64,000 bases of DNA from Candidatus Melainabacteria bacterium (GCA_016716405.1 JADJWK010000001.1:2604001-2668000), one strand, 5' to 3'. Counted from the stretch's first letter, positions 8,346 through 17,409 are shown. Numbers and translations are program-made. The notes: generated by a model from the sequence alone, not told the origin.

Positions 8346-9527
8346 ATGTCTTTTTCTATGCGACCCGCCATAAAGCATTCAGCTCTCTTGCTCGCCGTTC
8401 TGCTTTGCGGACCGGTGAAACTTGCCGACGCGAAGTTCCCCGGCTTTTCACTGAAGAAAGAGCAGAAGGCTGCGGGGCGCGATGAGCCGCCACCGCCTGC
8501 ACCGATCATGGGTCTGCATTCGGAACTCGAGACCGTGCCGCCGGTTCTGAGCGACATCCAGAATGAGGCTGTGCCCGTGCCGCCGGTTCTGAGCGACATC
8601 CAGAATGAGGCTGTGCCCGTGCCGCCGGTTCTGACCGACATCCAGAAGCCGCTGGCGCCTGAGGCTGTGCCCGTGCCGCCGGTTCTGAGCGACATCCAGA
8701 ATGAGGCTGTGCCCGTGCCGCCGGTTCTGACCGACATCCAGAAACCGCTGGCGCCTGAGGCTGTGCCCGTGCCGGCATCGCCCGCGCCCTTTCTCACCGA
8801 GATTTCCAGTCCGGTTCCCGGTGGGACCGGCTCAGCGCCGGTTCTATCAGAGATCCATAGGCCCATCGAGCCTGAGCTCGATGTCCGCAGCCAGCTCAGT
8901 TACTACTATAAGAAGGGCAATCCCGACAAAGTCCCTGCTCTTGTCCTTAGGCTCGAAGCCGCCGGTGAGCTGGACAACAACAAAGGCTCCATCGTTCTTA
9001 TCCACTTCCTGGCTGAGCTATTCAAACGCAATCCCGACCGGATAAGCACGTGGAGCGATCAGATGATGCAGCTCGCCCGGAATCATCAGGGCATCCTCTG
9101 GCATGCCCTCTGGTATGCCGACACAGACGGGAGCCGCGCTGAGCTCAATAAGATAGCCCGGGTATCCGATACCATGGCCCAGCGAGACATTGCCGAGCTC
9201 CTTTCCTACCATCCGGCTCCGGTCATGGAAGAGATCTTCAGCCTGGACGTGCTCGACCGTCTCTGGGGCTCCTTCCTCGCATCCGGCGATAGCTGTTTTG
9301 TCCAGCGTATCATCAAGGCTCTTCCTCTGAGAGACTCCGACGCGGTGCCCTTCGGTCAGCTTCTCGCCTCGGCTGCAGCGCGATCGAGTCTGGCGAACAA
9401 TTGTCAACTTCACGAGCTGGTCAGACAGATCTGTGTCAAGGAGAGGGACACCAACCCGGACTTGAAGAAGTATCTTGATGACGTTCTTTCCCTGGCGGCT
9501 TCTCGACAGAAGGCGCAAGCCCGCTGA
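8346..9527 (+). CDS. Secreted repeat protein with helical C-terminal domain, unknown function
   Basis: A 393-residue protein. The N-terminus is a signal peptide (HSALLLAVLLCGPVKLADA); the Cys at 21 makes a lipoprotein possible. Residues about 64-145 hold five repeats of the form VPVPPVLSDIQNEA (14 aa) or VPVPPVLTDIQKPLAPEA (18 aa). The C-terminal 210 residues look alpha-helical and TPR/HEAT-like in composition, but I see no named domain. An ATG at 8358 could be used instead. It may form an operon with the sensor gene that follows. The repeat region is a second coding minisatellite close to the one in the neighbouring hydrolase. Confidence 0.7.
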   Translation: MSFSMRPAIKHSALLLAVLLCGPVKLADAKFPGFSLKKEQKAAGRDEPPPPAPIMGLHSELETVPPVLSDIQNEAVPVPPVLSDIQNEAVPVPPVLTDIQKPLAPEAVPVPPVLSDIQNEAVPVPPVLTDIQKPLAPEAVPVPASPAPFLTEISSPVPGGTGSAPVLSEIHRPIEPELDVRSQLSYYYKKGNPDKVPALVLRLEAAGELDNNKGSIVLIHFLAELFKRNPDRISTWSDQMMQLARNHQGILWHALWYADTDGSRAELNKIARVSDTMAQRDIAELLSYHPAPVMEEIFSLDVLDRLWGSFLASGDSCFVQRIIKALPLRDSDAVPFGQLLASAAARSSLANNCQLHELVRQICVKERDTNPDLKKYLDDVLSLAASRQKAQAR

Positions 9528-9662
9528 GACTGGATGCCCTGAGGCGTCTTGCGGTATAGTCTCGGTGGAATCACACGGCGTCCCATCTTCACCGCATCCT
9601 GCTCCTTACGGTGCGACCGGGCAGCTCGGCCCGGTGCTCCGTCCGCCTTCGGGACCGCTCAA

Positions 9663-11012
9663 GTGCGTTCGATTCAAAGCATAATCTTCATCCGTCTGTT
9701 TGCCGTAGTGATCATCTTCTTCGGCGTCGTTGCAGGCGTCGCCTATGTCCTGACGCTGGAGGCCACGACCCGGTTCGTTGTCTCCGATGCTACCACTTCA
9801 CTGTCTTTCATCATCAATAATGTCCGCACGAATTACGAATCGGATCTCACCGCTCTCGATGAGATCTCCTGTATGGAAGGCTTGCTTCCTTTCGACGAGC
9901 CCGTGGCAAGAAGCGTGGTCAACAAGTTTCTTCGTTTCCCCAATATATTCGGCACCGTCCATCTCTATCGCGCCGATGGAGAGCTGGTCTTCGCCAAGAG
10001 GCGCTCTAACATGGGCTCTTATGGCTACAAGCAGAATTTCCACGAGAAGGACCCTGACTTCATCAGCCAGGCGGAGAAAGTGATCCGGGAGAAGCGACCG
10101 GCTGCCAGCGACGTGATTTTCTCGCCGAAAGGCACGCTCTACCAGACCTATATAACCCCGGTCTTCTCCGATGAGAAGAAAGAGCATGTGTTCGGAATAC
10201 TCAGCGGCGGCGTCTTCCCACGATTGCAGAGAATCGATCACCTGCTCTCCGGGCTCAAGCTCGGTGATGAGAATTTCATCCTGATTACCGACAGTCACGG
10301 TCACTTCATAACCAGTGACGGTATCACGGAGGCGGAGTCGACCTCGATAAAGGCTCATACAGATCTTGCATCGAAGCGATATTTCGGTGCCAGCGCTGTC
10401 ACTACAGGCGCAAGTGGGCAGACTCCGGGGCAATCGGCAGGGCAGACTCCGGGGCAATCGGCAGGGCAGACTCCGGGGCAATCGGCAGGGCAGACTCCGG
10501 GGCGTTCAGGAGGGAAAACGCCTCTGATCAATAACAGCCTCACCGTGGGTGATGGCAACTATATCGTCATCTCCATGCCCATAGACGAGCTCAAGCTGGT
10601 CATGACTTTCGGCGTCAATACCCATCGTATCGAGGCGAACAGCAAGGACTTATCTTACAGGCTTTTGGTCGCACTGGTGATCGGCCTGCTCCTTACCCTG
10701 GTTTCGTCTTTTTTCATTGGAGACCGCCTTGCCAGACCATTTCGCGAGATTGCCGATGCAATCAACCGGATCAATCGCGGTGATCTGTCCGCACGGGTAG
10801 AGTACAGCGGCGAGGACGAGATAGGCTTTCTGGGTAGAGCCGTCAATGCCCTTTGCGAGAAGATAAGCAAAAGCGAGTATCTCGGAAATCTCTGGAGTAT
10901 CGAGGATATGCCCGGCACGCCTCCGGAGAGGAGCTCCGGCACGCGCCTGTCTGATGCGGCCGCGGACAGGACCGCAGGTGAGTCCGATCGGGCTGAGAGA
11001 GAGCCGTCATGA
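9663..11012 (+). CDS. Double-Cache-like sensor with HAMP domain and no output domain
   Basis: A 449-residue membrane protein. One TM segment lies near the N-terminus (IIFIRLFAVVIIFFGVVAGVAY), followed by a ~300-residue extracytoplasmic region resembling a dCache sensor (YRADGELVFAKRR ... ITDSHGHFITSDG). A second TM (LLVALVIGLLLTLVSSFFIG) leads to a HAMP domain (RLARPFREIADAINRINRGD ... DEIGFLGRAVNALCEKI). After HAMP only about 60 disordered residues remain: no kinase, cyclase or MCP domain. A Gln-Thr-Pro-Gly repeat interrupts the sensor. I chose GTG 9663 (GGGA upstream); the frame extends back to TTG 9549 with unconvincing sequence. The stop overlaps the next ATG (ATGA), so the two are translationally coupled. 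Confidence 0.75.
   Translation: MRSIQSIIFIRLFAVVIIFFGVVAGVAYVLTLEATTRFVVSDATTSLSFIINNVRTNYESDLTALDEISCMEGLLPFDEPVARSVVNKFLRFPNIFGTVHLYRADGELVFAKRRSNMGSYGYKQNFHEKDPDFISQAEKVIREKRPAASDVIFSPKGTLYQTYITPVFSDEKKEHVFGILSGGVFPRLQRIDHLLSGLKLGDENFILITDSHGHFITSDGITEAESTSIKAHTDLASKRYFGASAVTTGASGQTPGQSAGQTPGQSAGQTPGQSAGQTPGRSGGKTPLINNSLTVGDGNYIVISMPIDELKLVMTFGVNTHRIEANSKDLSYRLLVALVIGLLLTLVSSFFIGDRLARPFREIADAINRINRGDLSARVEYSGEDEIGFLGRAVNALCEKISKSEYLGNLWSIEDMPGTPPERSSGTRLSDAAADRTAGESDRAEREPS
10416..10511 (+). repeat. 24-bp coding tandem repeat, four units
   Basis: Four in-frame 24-bp units encode GQTPGQSA (last unit GQTPGRSG) in the extracytoplasmic part of the Cache-HAMP sensor. The first three units are identical, a sign of recent expansion. 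Confidence 0.95.
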
Positions 11013-13240
11013 GATTTCTCATCGCCAGGAAGTCCCGAACTTTCAAGACGCATTTTTTCAGTGCCCTTTGCCGCAGCATATTCACCAATGCAAGCTTGAT
11101 CTTCGCCAACAGTGTGTTCGTCAAATCCGCCGGCGCCGAGAACTATTCGAGACTCTTCTTTTTCGCCAGCCTTGCTACCCTTGTTTACTATATATTCTTC
11201 GCTTTGCGGGGAGACAAGCAGGCTTTCTCGGTCTACAAGACAGTGATCTGGATCACCCTGACTGTTTCGGTGCTCTGTTGTCTCGAGCCCTTCTGGCCTC
11301 CTCTCGAGCCTTTCAACATACCGCTTCTTTATCTCTTCGCGGTATCGGTCATCGTCCTCGATCTGATCGGCACCACTGTGGGACCGGTGGTCCTGCAGCT
11401 CTCGGTTAACCCTGCCATATTTCGAGAGGTCTATCAGAAAATCGTCACGGCCGAGCTCCTGGCGCGAATCTCGGCTGCCGGTCTCATCTGGCTTCTGAGC
11501 AGTTACCATCTCCTCACATACTGGTATCCGGCGGGCTGGGTTGCTCTAATGATTCATTTCGCTCTCTTCAATGTCATGCTCTACCGGCTCAAGAATGTCG
11601 AGAAGGAAAGCGGTCATCAGAGATCAGTCAGCCATGACTTCGCTTCTGCTGTCGGCAAGTCGCTGCGTTTTATCTTTTCGAACCCCATGGTGCGGATCGC
11701 CATGATCATCATGATGTGGGGGCAGGTGAGCAAATTCGTCATCGATTTCCTCTTTTTCCAGGTGGCTGACGCCAATTTCTCGTCCGCCCGAAAAATCGCT
11801 GCTTTCATGAGTTGCACTACGATGATCATGATCGTCCTGTCCCTTGCCGCCCAGCATCTGTTAGGCAAGAGACTCACTGGACGCCTGCAACTGAGCACCC
11901 TTTTCAGCATCCAGCCGGTCAATATGCTGATACTGGCGAGTGCGGCGCTTCTCGCTCAGCCTTTCTGGCCGGTTGTCCTGCTGCTGGTCACTTTCAATAT
12001 CGTCAACAGAAGCATCAATCTGCCGGTGTCGCGTCAGTGTCTCGTTCCGATTCCGCGCGATCTCAGAAGCACCATCGTTTCGCTCATCTGTATCGCCTTA
12101 TCTATATCGACCCTCATTGCAAGCGGAGCTCTGGCAGCGCTCAAGGGAGTTTTGCACTTGCAGGACACCCTGGTCCTCCTTTTGGTTCTGGGGGGCTCCA
12201 TATTTTTTCTGATTACGGGCATGGATTCCTTTTATATAAGAAACCTCTGGAGCTTCTACAGGGAGACCAGGTCCGGTCACTGGCAGGAGGAGCCGGTGAG
12301 CGAGAGCCTCTCGGAGGCAGAGCTCGATTCGGCAGGGGTGGTGGAGGACCTGTCCAGACAGCTATCGGACTTGAAGTCTCATGATGTTCTCGATGTTTAT
12401 GCGGTATCCCACGATCGAGACGAGCTCGCCGATGCCACCGGGAAGCATCGGCGGATGCTCGGCTCTGCCGATGCCGGGGTTGTCCTGAACGGGCTTCGCA
12501 TTTGTTTTGCCGCCGGCTTCCCGTGGTTCGCGCCGGTGTACAGGAGATTTCTGAGTCATCCGAGTCTCCCTGTCAGGGACTTTGCCGGGCTGGCTATCCG
12601 GGTCCAGAGCGAATACGCCGGACTCACCGGCTATTCGTCGGTGTTTGCGCGGCGGCTCAAGAGCCTGGCCCTGGAGCTCCTGGAGCAGGATCCCGGCGGC
12701 GCCACCGCCGAGCGTCTCAAGACCCTGCTCCTGCTGCCCGACCACAATGAAGCGGAAGCGATGGCCGCGGCTCTCAGCGATCCACGTTTCGGCAACCTGC
12801 GTCCGGTTCTTCTCGATTGCATCGTCGAGGACGGGAGCAGGCTGTCTATAGATCCGCTTCTCGATCTGATGATCAATTCCTCTTATACTTGTGCGGCCAG
12901 AGTGAGGATGCTTCTGGAGGAGCTGCCTTTCGCCCGCAGCGGTCCCGAGCTCGAGAGTTTCGTCGAGCGCAATCTCGCCTGCATGAGCCGCGACGAGATA
13001 GCCCTGCCTGCCAGTGTTTCCGATGAGCTGCGAGATGCAGGTATGTTCGAGCTCTTTTTGCATGTATTATTCGCCGATGAGTTCAGGCTTTGCTACGGCG
13101 AGACCGATCGGGTGCTCACCGATACCATAGGCGAGTTCGCCTCGCTGCCGGCGGAGGACATGGCAATGCTAGTCGACATGCATCTGGAGTTCTTGAAGCG
13201 GAGCGCTTATTTCAAAGCCTGGCGTGATCTCATGATCTGA
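11009..13240 (+). CDS. TLC/nucleotide-transporter-like membrane protein with HEAT-like C-terminal domain
   Basis: A 743-residue protein. The first ~410 residues contain about 11-12 hydrophobic segments in the style of ATP/ADP translocase-like (TLC, Npt) or MFS carriers. From about residue 440 a soluble helical domain of ~300 residues begins (DLSRQLSDLKSHDVLDVYA ...), with HEAT-like helical pairs (e.g. LLEQDPGGATAERLKTLLLL). TLC-like carriers fused to HEAT or cyclic-nucleotide domains are known in environmental bacteria, but transported substrates are mostly unproven. The start codon overlaps the stop of the sensor-HAMP gene, which suggests that the sensor controls or assembles with this protein. 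Assignment to TLC rather than MFS is tentative. Confidence 0.65.
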   Translation: MRFLIARKSRTFKTHFFSALCRSIFTNASLIFANSVFVKSAGAENYSRLFFFASLATLVYYIFFALRGDKQAFSVYKTVIWITLTVSVLCCLEPFWPPLEPFNIPLLYLFAVSVIVLDLIGTTVGPVVLQLSVNPAIFREVYQKIVTAELLARISAAGLIWLLSSYHLLTYWYPAGWVALMIHFALFNVMLYRLKNVEKESGHQRSVSHDFASAVGKSLRFIFSNPMVRIAMIIMMWGQVSKFVIDFLFFQVADANFSSARKIAAFMSCTTMIMIVLSLAAQHLLGKRLTGRLQLSTLFSIQPVNMLILASAALLAQPFWPVVLLLVTFNIVNRSINLPVSRQCLVPIPRDLRSTIVSLICIALSISTLIASGALAALKGVLHLQDTLVLLLVLGGSIFFLITGMDSFYIRNLWSFYRETRSGHWQEEPVSESLSEAELDSAGVVEDLSRQLSDLKSHDVLDVYAVSHDRDELADATGKHRRMLGSADAGVVLNGLRICFAAGFPWFAPVYRRFLSHPSLPVRDFAGLAIRVQSEYAGLTGYSSVFARRLKSLALELLEQDPGGATAERLKTLLLLPDHNEAEAMAAALSDPRFGNLRPVLLDCIVEDGSRLSIDPLLDLMINSSYTCAARVRMLLEELPFARSGPELESFVERNLACMSRDEIALPASVSDELRDAGMFELFLHVLFADEFRLCYGETDRVLTDTIGEFASLPAEDMAMLVDMHLEFLKRSAYFKAWRDLMI

Positions 13241-13548
13241 CCCGACGACTTTGCCACAGCTCAGTCACTTTCTTGTTGCCAATCGGTCACAAGTCGCGGC
13301 TATTCTCTCAGTATGGAAACCGAGAGGCGTGTTTCTCGATATCCAGGAGCTTTCCTTACAGGAAATCGAGCGATTTTCTGTTTGCTTGCGAGTACGGAGC
13401 GCCGATCGTCGACGGACGGTTGGCGTTTTCGTTTTTGCTCGTCCCTGCCCCGGACGTTGAAGAGATCTTGAAGAATGGATAGATGTCAAGTGGATGGGTA
13501 TATCATGGAGAACCCGGATAAGCAGGGGTTTCTTGAAAGGACTTACCA
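13241..13548. other. 308-bp intergenic region
   Basis: No gene is supported. A short inverted repeat CGAGA/TCTCG lies at 13321-13338. The region presumably carries the promoter for the gene at 13549, but no clear -35/-10 pair was found. Confidence 0.4.
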
Positions 13549-14658
13549 GTGGACAGAATCGAGCGCTCCAGTCTTCCCGACCTGATCAAACCGGTGCTGG
13601 TATCCGGCGAGAGACTCGAATGGGTGGACAGATTCAGATTCAAGTCCGATGCGGAGCAGAAGAGCACGCTGAGCATCTGTTTTCTGGTCATCCTGGCTAT
13701 TCCTGCTGTGGTCTTTCTCTTCCCCGATCTGGTCAAGCTCAGTCCCTCCAATGTCGGTCTCATGACATTCATGGGCACCATGGTCGCCGGGCTTCTCTTT
13801 CTTTCAGCGACCCGCGAGAACAGCTGCCTGATCGCAATAACTGACAGGCGCCTGATCGTCAGAGCGGCAAGGACTCCGGGATTTCAATTCTGCTTCGCCA
13901 GTAGCGATCTTGACGGAGCGGACCTGGCCGGAAGCGGGGAGAGTAAGGCAGTGCGCCTGCTTCTCAGAAGGGGCAATAAACAGTGCGGCTATTTGCGCGC
14001 CATCAAGCTCAACGGTCTTGCTGATCCTGACGAAGCTCTGGTCAGGCTGCAGGCATATTGTGGGAGAGTCGGGAGGGCTGAGGAGGACATGGAGGTTTTC
14101 GCGCCACCACCAGTCCCTTCCGGCAAGCCTAGAAGTATGGTCAATCTCGTGGTCGGTCTTCTCTTGCTCGTCTATTCCGGCAATCTATATATTAGCCATC
14201 TCGAGAAGACTAACTGGCCGGTCGAGAAGGCAAAAGTAATCGCGGTGACGATCGAGGAGAGAAAATCTCCGGAAGCCATGCTTCATGGAGACTTCTCAGA
14301 CAGGTTTTTCGTCGAGCGCAAACTCGAGGTCGAGTCTGGCGGAGCAAGCTATTCTATCGAGCAGAAAGGCTCCGAGAGTCCCGGCTTCGATACCAGGCAG
14401 AAAGCGCTCGAGGCGTCGAAGGTCGAGGAGGTGCCGGTTCACTTCAACAATAAGAAGCCTTCCGAAGGATGCGCGGACCCGGCCGGTGCCGCCCGGGGGA
14501 TTCTCCTTATCATCTATATGTGCGGCGTCCTGGTGGCCAGCGAGGTGCAGGCAAGGTTGCTCAGGCTCGATAGCTCCATGAAGGGTTCTCTCAAGGGCTC
14601 TGGTCTGGTGCTCCTGAATATAGTCCTGGCGGTGGCTCTCTACCGTTTTCTGCACTGA
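13549..14658 (+). CDS. Multi-pass membrane protein with DUF3592-like region
   Basis: A 369-residue protein starting at GTG, with AAGGA 7 nt upstream. Two hydrophobic segments lie at about 43-90 (ICFLVILAIPAVVFLFPDL; LMTFMGTMVAGLLFL), one near 198-212 (MVNLVVGLLLLVYSGNLYI) and two at the C-terminus. Between the third and fourth, the pattern VEKAKVIAVTIEERKS ... VPVHFNNKKPSEGCAD resembles the DUF3592 family (a beta-rich domain with a conserved Y/N-NP-like turn). Function is unknown. The gene stands alone between the transporter and the EF-hand gene. Confidence 0.65.
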   Translation: MDRIERSSLPDLIKPVLVSGERLEWVDRFRFKSDAEQKSTLSICFLVILAIPAVVFLFPDLVKLSPSNVGLMTFMGTMVAGLLFLSATRENSCLIAITDRRLIVRAARTPGFQFCFASSDLDGADLAGSGESKAVRLLLRRGNKQCGYLRAIKLNGLADPDEALVRLQAYCGRVGRAEEDMEVFAPPPVPSGKPRSMVNLVVGLLLLVYSGNLYISHLEKTNWPVEKAKVIAVTIEERKSPEAMLHGDFSDRFFVERKLEVESGGASYSIEQKGSESPGFDTRQKALEASKVEEVPVHFNNKKPSEGCADPAGAARGILLIIYMCGVLVASEVQARLLRLDSSMKGSLKGSGLVLLNIVLAVALYRFLH

Positions 14659-14675
14659 CTTCAAACAAATTCCTT

Positions 14676-14704
14676 CTGTCACAGCTCTGTCACAGCTCTG
14701 TTGC
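14676..14704 (+). promoter_or_regulatory. Pho-box-like direct repeats
   Basis: CTGTCAC-AGCT-CTGTCAC-AGCT-CTGTTGC: three 7-bp units with 11-bp periodicity, the same layout as the PhoB box (CTGTCAT, 4 nt, CTGTCAT). A candidate -10 TAATCT lies at 14726-14731, 37 bp before the EF-hand gene start. Confidence 0.45.
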
Positions 14705-14767
14705 CCTTCAGTCACCAGCGCCCGGTAATCTGTAGGAAATCGAGGCACTCGCAGGAGATACGTTATT

Positions 14768-15415
14768 ATGCAACTTGAAGCTCAAAACATCGGTGATGCT
14801 GGATCCCTCCACTCTGTAGCTACCAACGCATCGAGCAGGCTCTCTGAAGAAGCTCAAAAGTGCATGGGCGGCGACAATGGCGTCAAATGCGGTGCGCAGG
14901 TAGACAAGATTCCTTCCTACTTCACCAATTCCGATACCAATGAAGACAATCTTCTCAGTCATGAAGAAATCACCAGTGCCCTGGGCACAGGTGGTCTGAC
15001 CGACAAAGAAGTGATCATGCTCAAACAGCTCGATCAAGGTTTTGACAAGATCGCCGGCGATGACGGCTTGATCTCCATCCCCGAGCTGGACGCCTTCCGC
15101 AGTCCCAACGGCATGGCCAAGCCGGTCGACAAACAGGTCAAAGCAGACAAGAAGCCCCCGGCCGAGTATCAAACCCCTGAATACTGGACCAATGCCGATC
15201 GAGACGGCGACGGCGAGCTGAGCCGCGACGAAGTGACCGCAGCCCGGAACGACGAGAACAATGACGTCAAAGTCAGAAGCATCTTCGGTGATATCGCAGA
15301 CCACTTCGACGAAATGGCAAACGGTGACGACCATGTCTCCGAAAAAGACATGCTCGCTTACTTCGCCGCCCTCAAGCCCTTCGTCGGTGCCAAAGGTGAG
15401 AAAGAAGCCAGCTAA
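14768..15415 (+). CDS. EF-hand calcium-binding protein
   Basis: A 215-residue acidic protein with no signal peptide and no membrane segment. One canonical EF-hand loop is at residues 144-155 (DRDGDGELSRDE) and a near-canonical one at 56-67 (DTNEDNLLSHEE). Degenerate loops lie at about 93-107 (AGDDGLISIPE) and 184-194 (NGDDHVSEKD), so the molecule resembles a four-hand calmodulin/calerythrin-type protein. It is probably a cytoplasmic calcium buffer or sensor. AGGAG stands about 10 nt before the ATG. The Pho-box-like repeat upstream suggests phosphate control. Confidence 0.85.
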   Translation: MQLEAQNIGDAGSLHSVATNASSRLSEEAQKCMGGDNGVKCGAQVDKIPSYFTNSDTNEDNLLSHEEITSALGTGGLTDKEVIMLKQLDQGFDKIAGDDGLISIPELDAFRSPNGMAKPVDKQVKADKKPPAEYQTPEYWTNADRDGDGELSRDEVTAARNDENNDVKVRSIFGDIADHFDEMANGDDHVSEKDMLAYFAALKPFVGAKGEKEAS

Positions 15416-15477
15416 CGATAGATTTTTCCTTGCACGGTAGCTGCGCTGTCAGTGCGGGGGTTGATGAGGGAGTCGCC

Positions 15478-15499
15478 AGCCATCGGGTAACCGGTGGCT
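15478..15499 (+). terminator. Hairpin downstream of the EF-hand gene
   Basis: AGCCATCGG-GTAA-CCGGTGGCT, a 9-bp stem with one T-G pair and a tetraloop, followed by GCGAGTTTTC. It lies between two convergent genes. The T run is short, so terminator function is uncertain. Confidence 0.35.
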
Positions 15500-15555
15500 C
15501 GCGAGTTTTCGGGCGCTGGCGAAGAAGTTCTCCAGGGATCGCCGCAGAGGTTTTC

Positions 15556-16923
15556 CTAGGCGTCTGCGCAGAGGGCCCGGACGCTTTCGTGAAAGACCCG
15601 GGTATGCTCGTCAACGTCGGCTTCGCTGTGAGCTCTCGAGAAGAGCGCCATATTGTGAAAGGGCGTCAGCAGGATACCACGGTTGAGAGCTGCCAGGTGC
15701 ATATAGCGATCGAGCTCGACATCCACAGCCGCCGCCGCCTCGCCGCCATTGCGCGGGGGCTCCCGGCGGAACCAGTATTCAGCCCGGCAGCCGAGCTGTT
15801 TGACGATCCAGGGAAGGCGGTGCTTCTCGATCACTTGCTCGACTCCCCGGGCGAATTTTTCGGCAAGAGGAATCGCATGGGCGTAGGCGTCTTCGGTGAG
15901 GACTTTTTCCAGAGTCGCTTTTATAGCAGCCACCGAGAGGGCGTTACCGGCCAGGGTGCCGCCTATACCAACGGTATCGCAGTCCTCGGTGCTGGTGATG
16001 GTTGCCACCATATCCGCTATCCTCTCGCTGAATCCGTAAACAGCCGCGGGCACACCGCTGGCGATGGGTTTGCCGATGGTGAGAATATCGGGCTCGAGCC
16101 CGTGAGCTGCTGTATATCCACCAGGTCCGGTGCAGATCGTATGGGTCTCGTCGATGATTAGCAGAGTCCCGTATTTCTCGGTGAGCTCTCGGAGGGCTTT
16201 GTGATAGCCGGGGTCAGGAAAGATGATCCCGATATTGGTCATGACCGGCTCGGCAAGGACACAGGCGATATCCCTTGTGGCAAGAGCTTTCTCCAGGGCG
16301 TCTATGTCGTTGAACTCGACAACTCGGGTGGTGACAGCCGGGTCGACCGGGGGACCGAGACTGCCGTGACGGGGCTTCTCGATACCGTTCTCGAGAGTGC
16401 AGAAAGTCTCGTCCACGGTGCCGTGGTAGCAGTAGTTGTAGACCAGGATCTTCGATCTGCCGGTGAGCTGCCGGGCGAGGCGGATGGAAAAACGATTGGC
16501 GTCGGTGGCTGTGAGGGCCATCTGCCAGTAGGGCAGCTTGAAACGCCGGGCGAGCTCTTCCGAGACCGCTATGTGATCCTCGGTGGGCAGCATATAAGTG
16601 AGCCCGCGCTTTGCCTGCTCGGCAATGGCGGCGACGGCTTCAGCCGGGCTGTGACCGGTCATGGCGCCGGTATCTCCCAGGCAGAGATCGAGATATCTGT
16701 GCCCGTCCACGTCGGTGAAATGAGCGCCGGAGGCTTCTTTGACGAAAATCGGAAAAGTGCCTGCCCATTTGACCATCCAGTTCATGGGGACGCCCGAGAT
16801 GAAGTGCTTTTTGGCTCTTTGATAGAGCTCGAAAGACTTCTTGTGCTCGTCGGCGAAACGCTTCGTCTCGCTCTCGAGAAGCTCTTTCAAGCGACTCCGG
16901 TCGATCTGGGTGATTGTTTCCAT
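15556..16923 (-). CDS. Class III aminotransferase, glutamate-1-semialdehyde-aminomutase-like
   Basis: A 455-residue PLP enzyme of fold type I. Features are YLDLCLGDTGAMTGHSP near residue 77, the cofactor Asp in LLIIDETHTICTGPGG, the Schiff-base Lys in LTIGKPIASGVPAAVYGF, and WFRREPPRNGGEA and LLTPFHNMALFS in the C-terminal part. This is the HemL-like group, but the sequence TPFHNMALFS and the neighbourhood do not mark it as the housekeeping HemL, so another amine/semialdehyde substrate is likely. GGAGG lies about 9 nt before the ATG. It follows an ArsR-family gene by 66 nt on the same strand, so that repressor probably controls it. Confidence 0.85.
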   Translation of the reverse strand: METITQIDRSRLKELLESETKRFADEHKKSFELYQRAKKHFISGVPMNWMVKWAGTFPIFVKEASGAHFTDVDGHRYLDLCLGDTGAMTGHSPAEAVAAIAEQAKRGLTYMLPTEDHIAVSEELARRFKLPYWQMALTATDANRFSIRLARQLTGRSKILVYNYCYHGTVDETFCTLENGIEKPRHGSLGPPVDPAVTTRVVEFNDIDALEKALATRDIACVLAEPVMTNIGIIFPDPGYHKALRELTEKYGTLLIIDETHTICTGPGGYTAAHGLEPDILTIGKPIASGVPAAVYGFSERIADMVATITSTEDCDTVGIGGTLAGNALSVAAIKATLEKVLTEDAYAHAIPLAEKFARGVEQVIEKHRLPWIVKQLGCRAEYWFRREPPRNGGEAAAAVDVELDRYMHLAALNRGILLTPFHNMALFSRAHSEADVDEHTRVFHESVRALCADA

Positions 16924-16989
16924 CTGGCTCAGCCTCCACAGGAGGCGATCAGAATACCACGTGCTGAAGCTATTCTTAGGTCGAATCGA

Positions 16990-17355
16990 TCACTTTACGC
17001 TGCTCTTGTCCGCTGTCCATGTTTGCCTTGCTCTCTCGATGGCGGTCAACATGCTTTCTATCTCCTGGTGGTCGGGAGAAATGAACCTGACACCGGAGAG
17101 CACCCAGGCAGCTAGCTCGGGATTTTTCAGGTGATAGAGCACATTTCGTCCTTCTCGTCGCTCCACGACGATGCGGTTCGTTCGAAGCACGGCAAGCTGC
17201 TGGGAGACGGCGGCATGAGCGATGCCCAGCAGCTCTTGAATCTCTTTCACGGAGAGCTCTCCCTGGCTGAGCTCCTCAATAATGCGGACCCTGTGCGGAT
17301 TTGATAAAACGCTGAAGAGTTTTGAGAGTTCCGAGCTGATGATGGTTCTGTACAT
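16990..17355 (-). CDS. ArsR-family winged-helix regulator (left of divergent pair)
   Basis: A 121-residue dimeric repressor fold: LFSVLSNPHRVRIIEELSQGELSV, recognition helix AHAAVSQQLAVLRTNRIV, wing RREGRNVLYHL. It has no cysteine in the recognition helix or elsewhere, so it is not a classical metal/arsenite sensor. The C-terminal AAWVLSGVRFISPD is shared with the divergent paralogue at 17627. I chose the ATG at 17355; the frame continues up to a TTG at 17403. It leads an apparent operon with the aminotransferase. The promoter at 17415-17443 is overlapped by an inverted repeat. Confidence 0.88.
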   Translation of the reverse strand: MYRTIISSELSKLFSVLSNPHRVRIIEELSQGELSVKEIQELLGIAHAAVSQQLAVLRTNRIVVERREGRNVLYHLKNPELAAWVLSGVRFISPDHQEIESMLTAIERARQTWTADKSSVK

Positions 17356-17409
17356 ATATATAGACTGCGATTGTTTTTGACTCGTCACGGAGTTTATTGG
17401 CAATTCCTA

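Noticed and set aside
9549..9662. Upstream extension of the Cache-HAMP gene to TTG 9549
   Set aside because: The 38 extra residues look non-coding and the GTG at 9663 has a plausible ribosome site.
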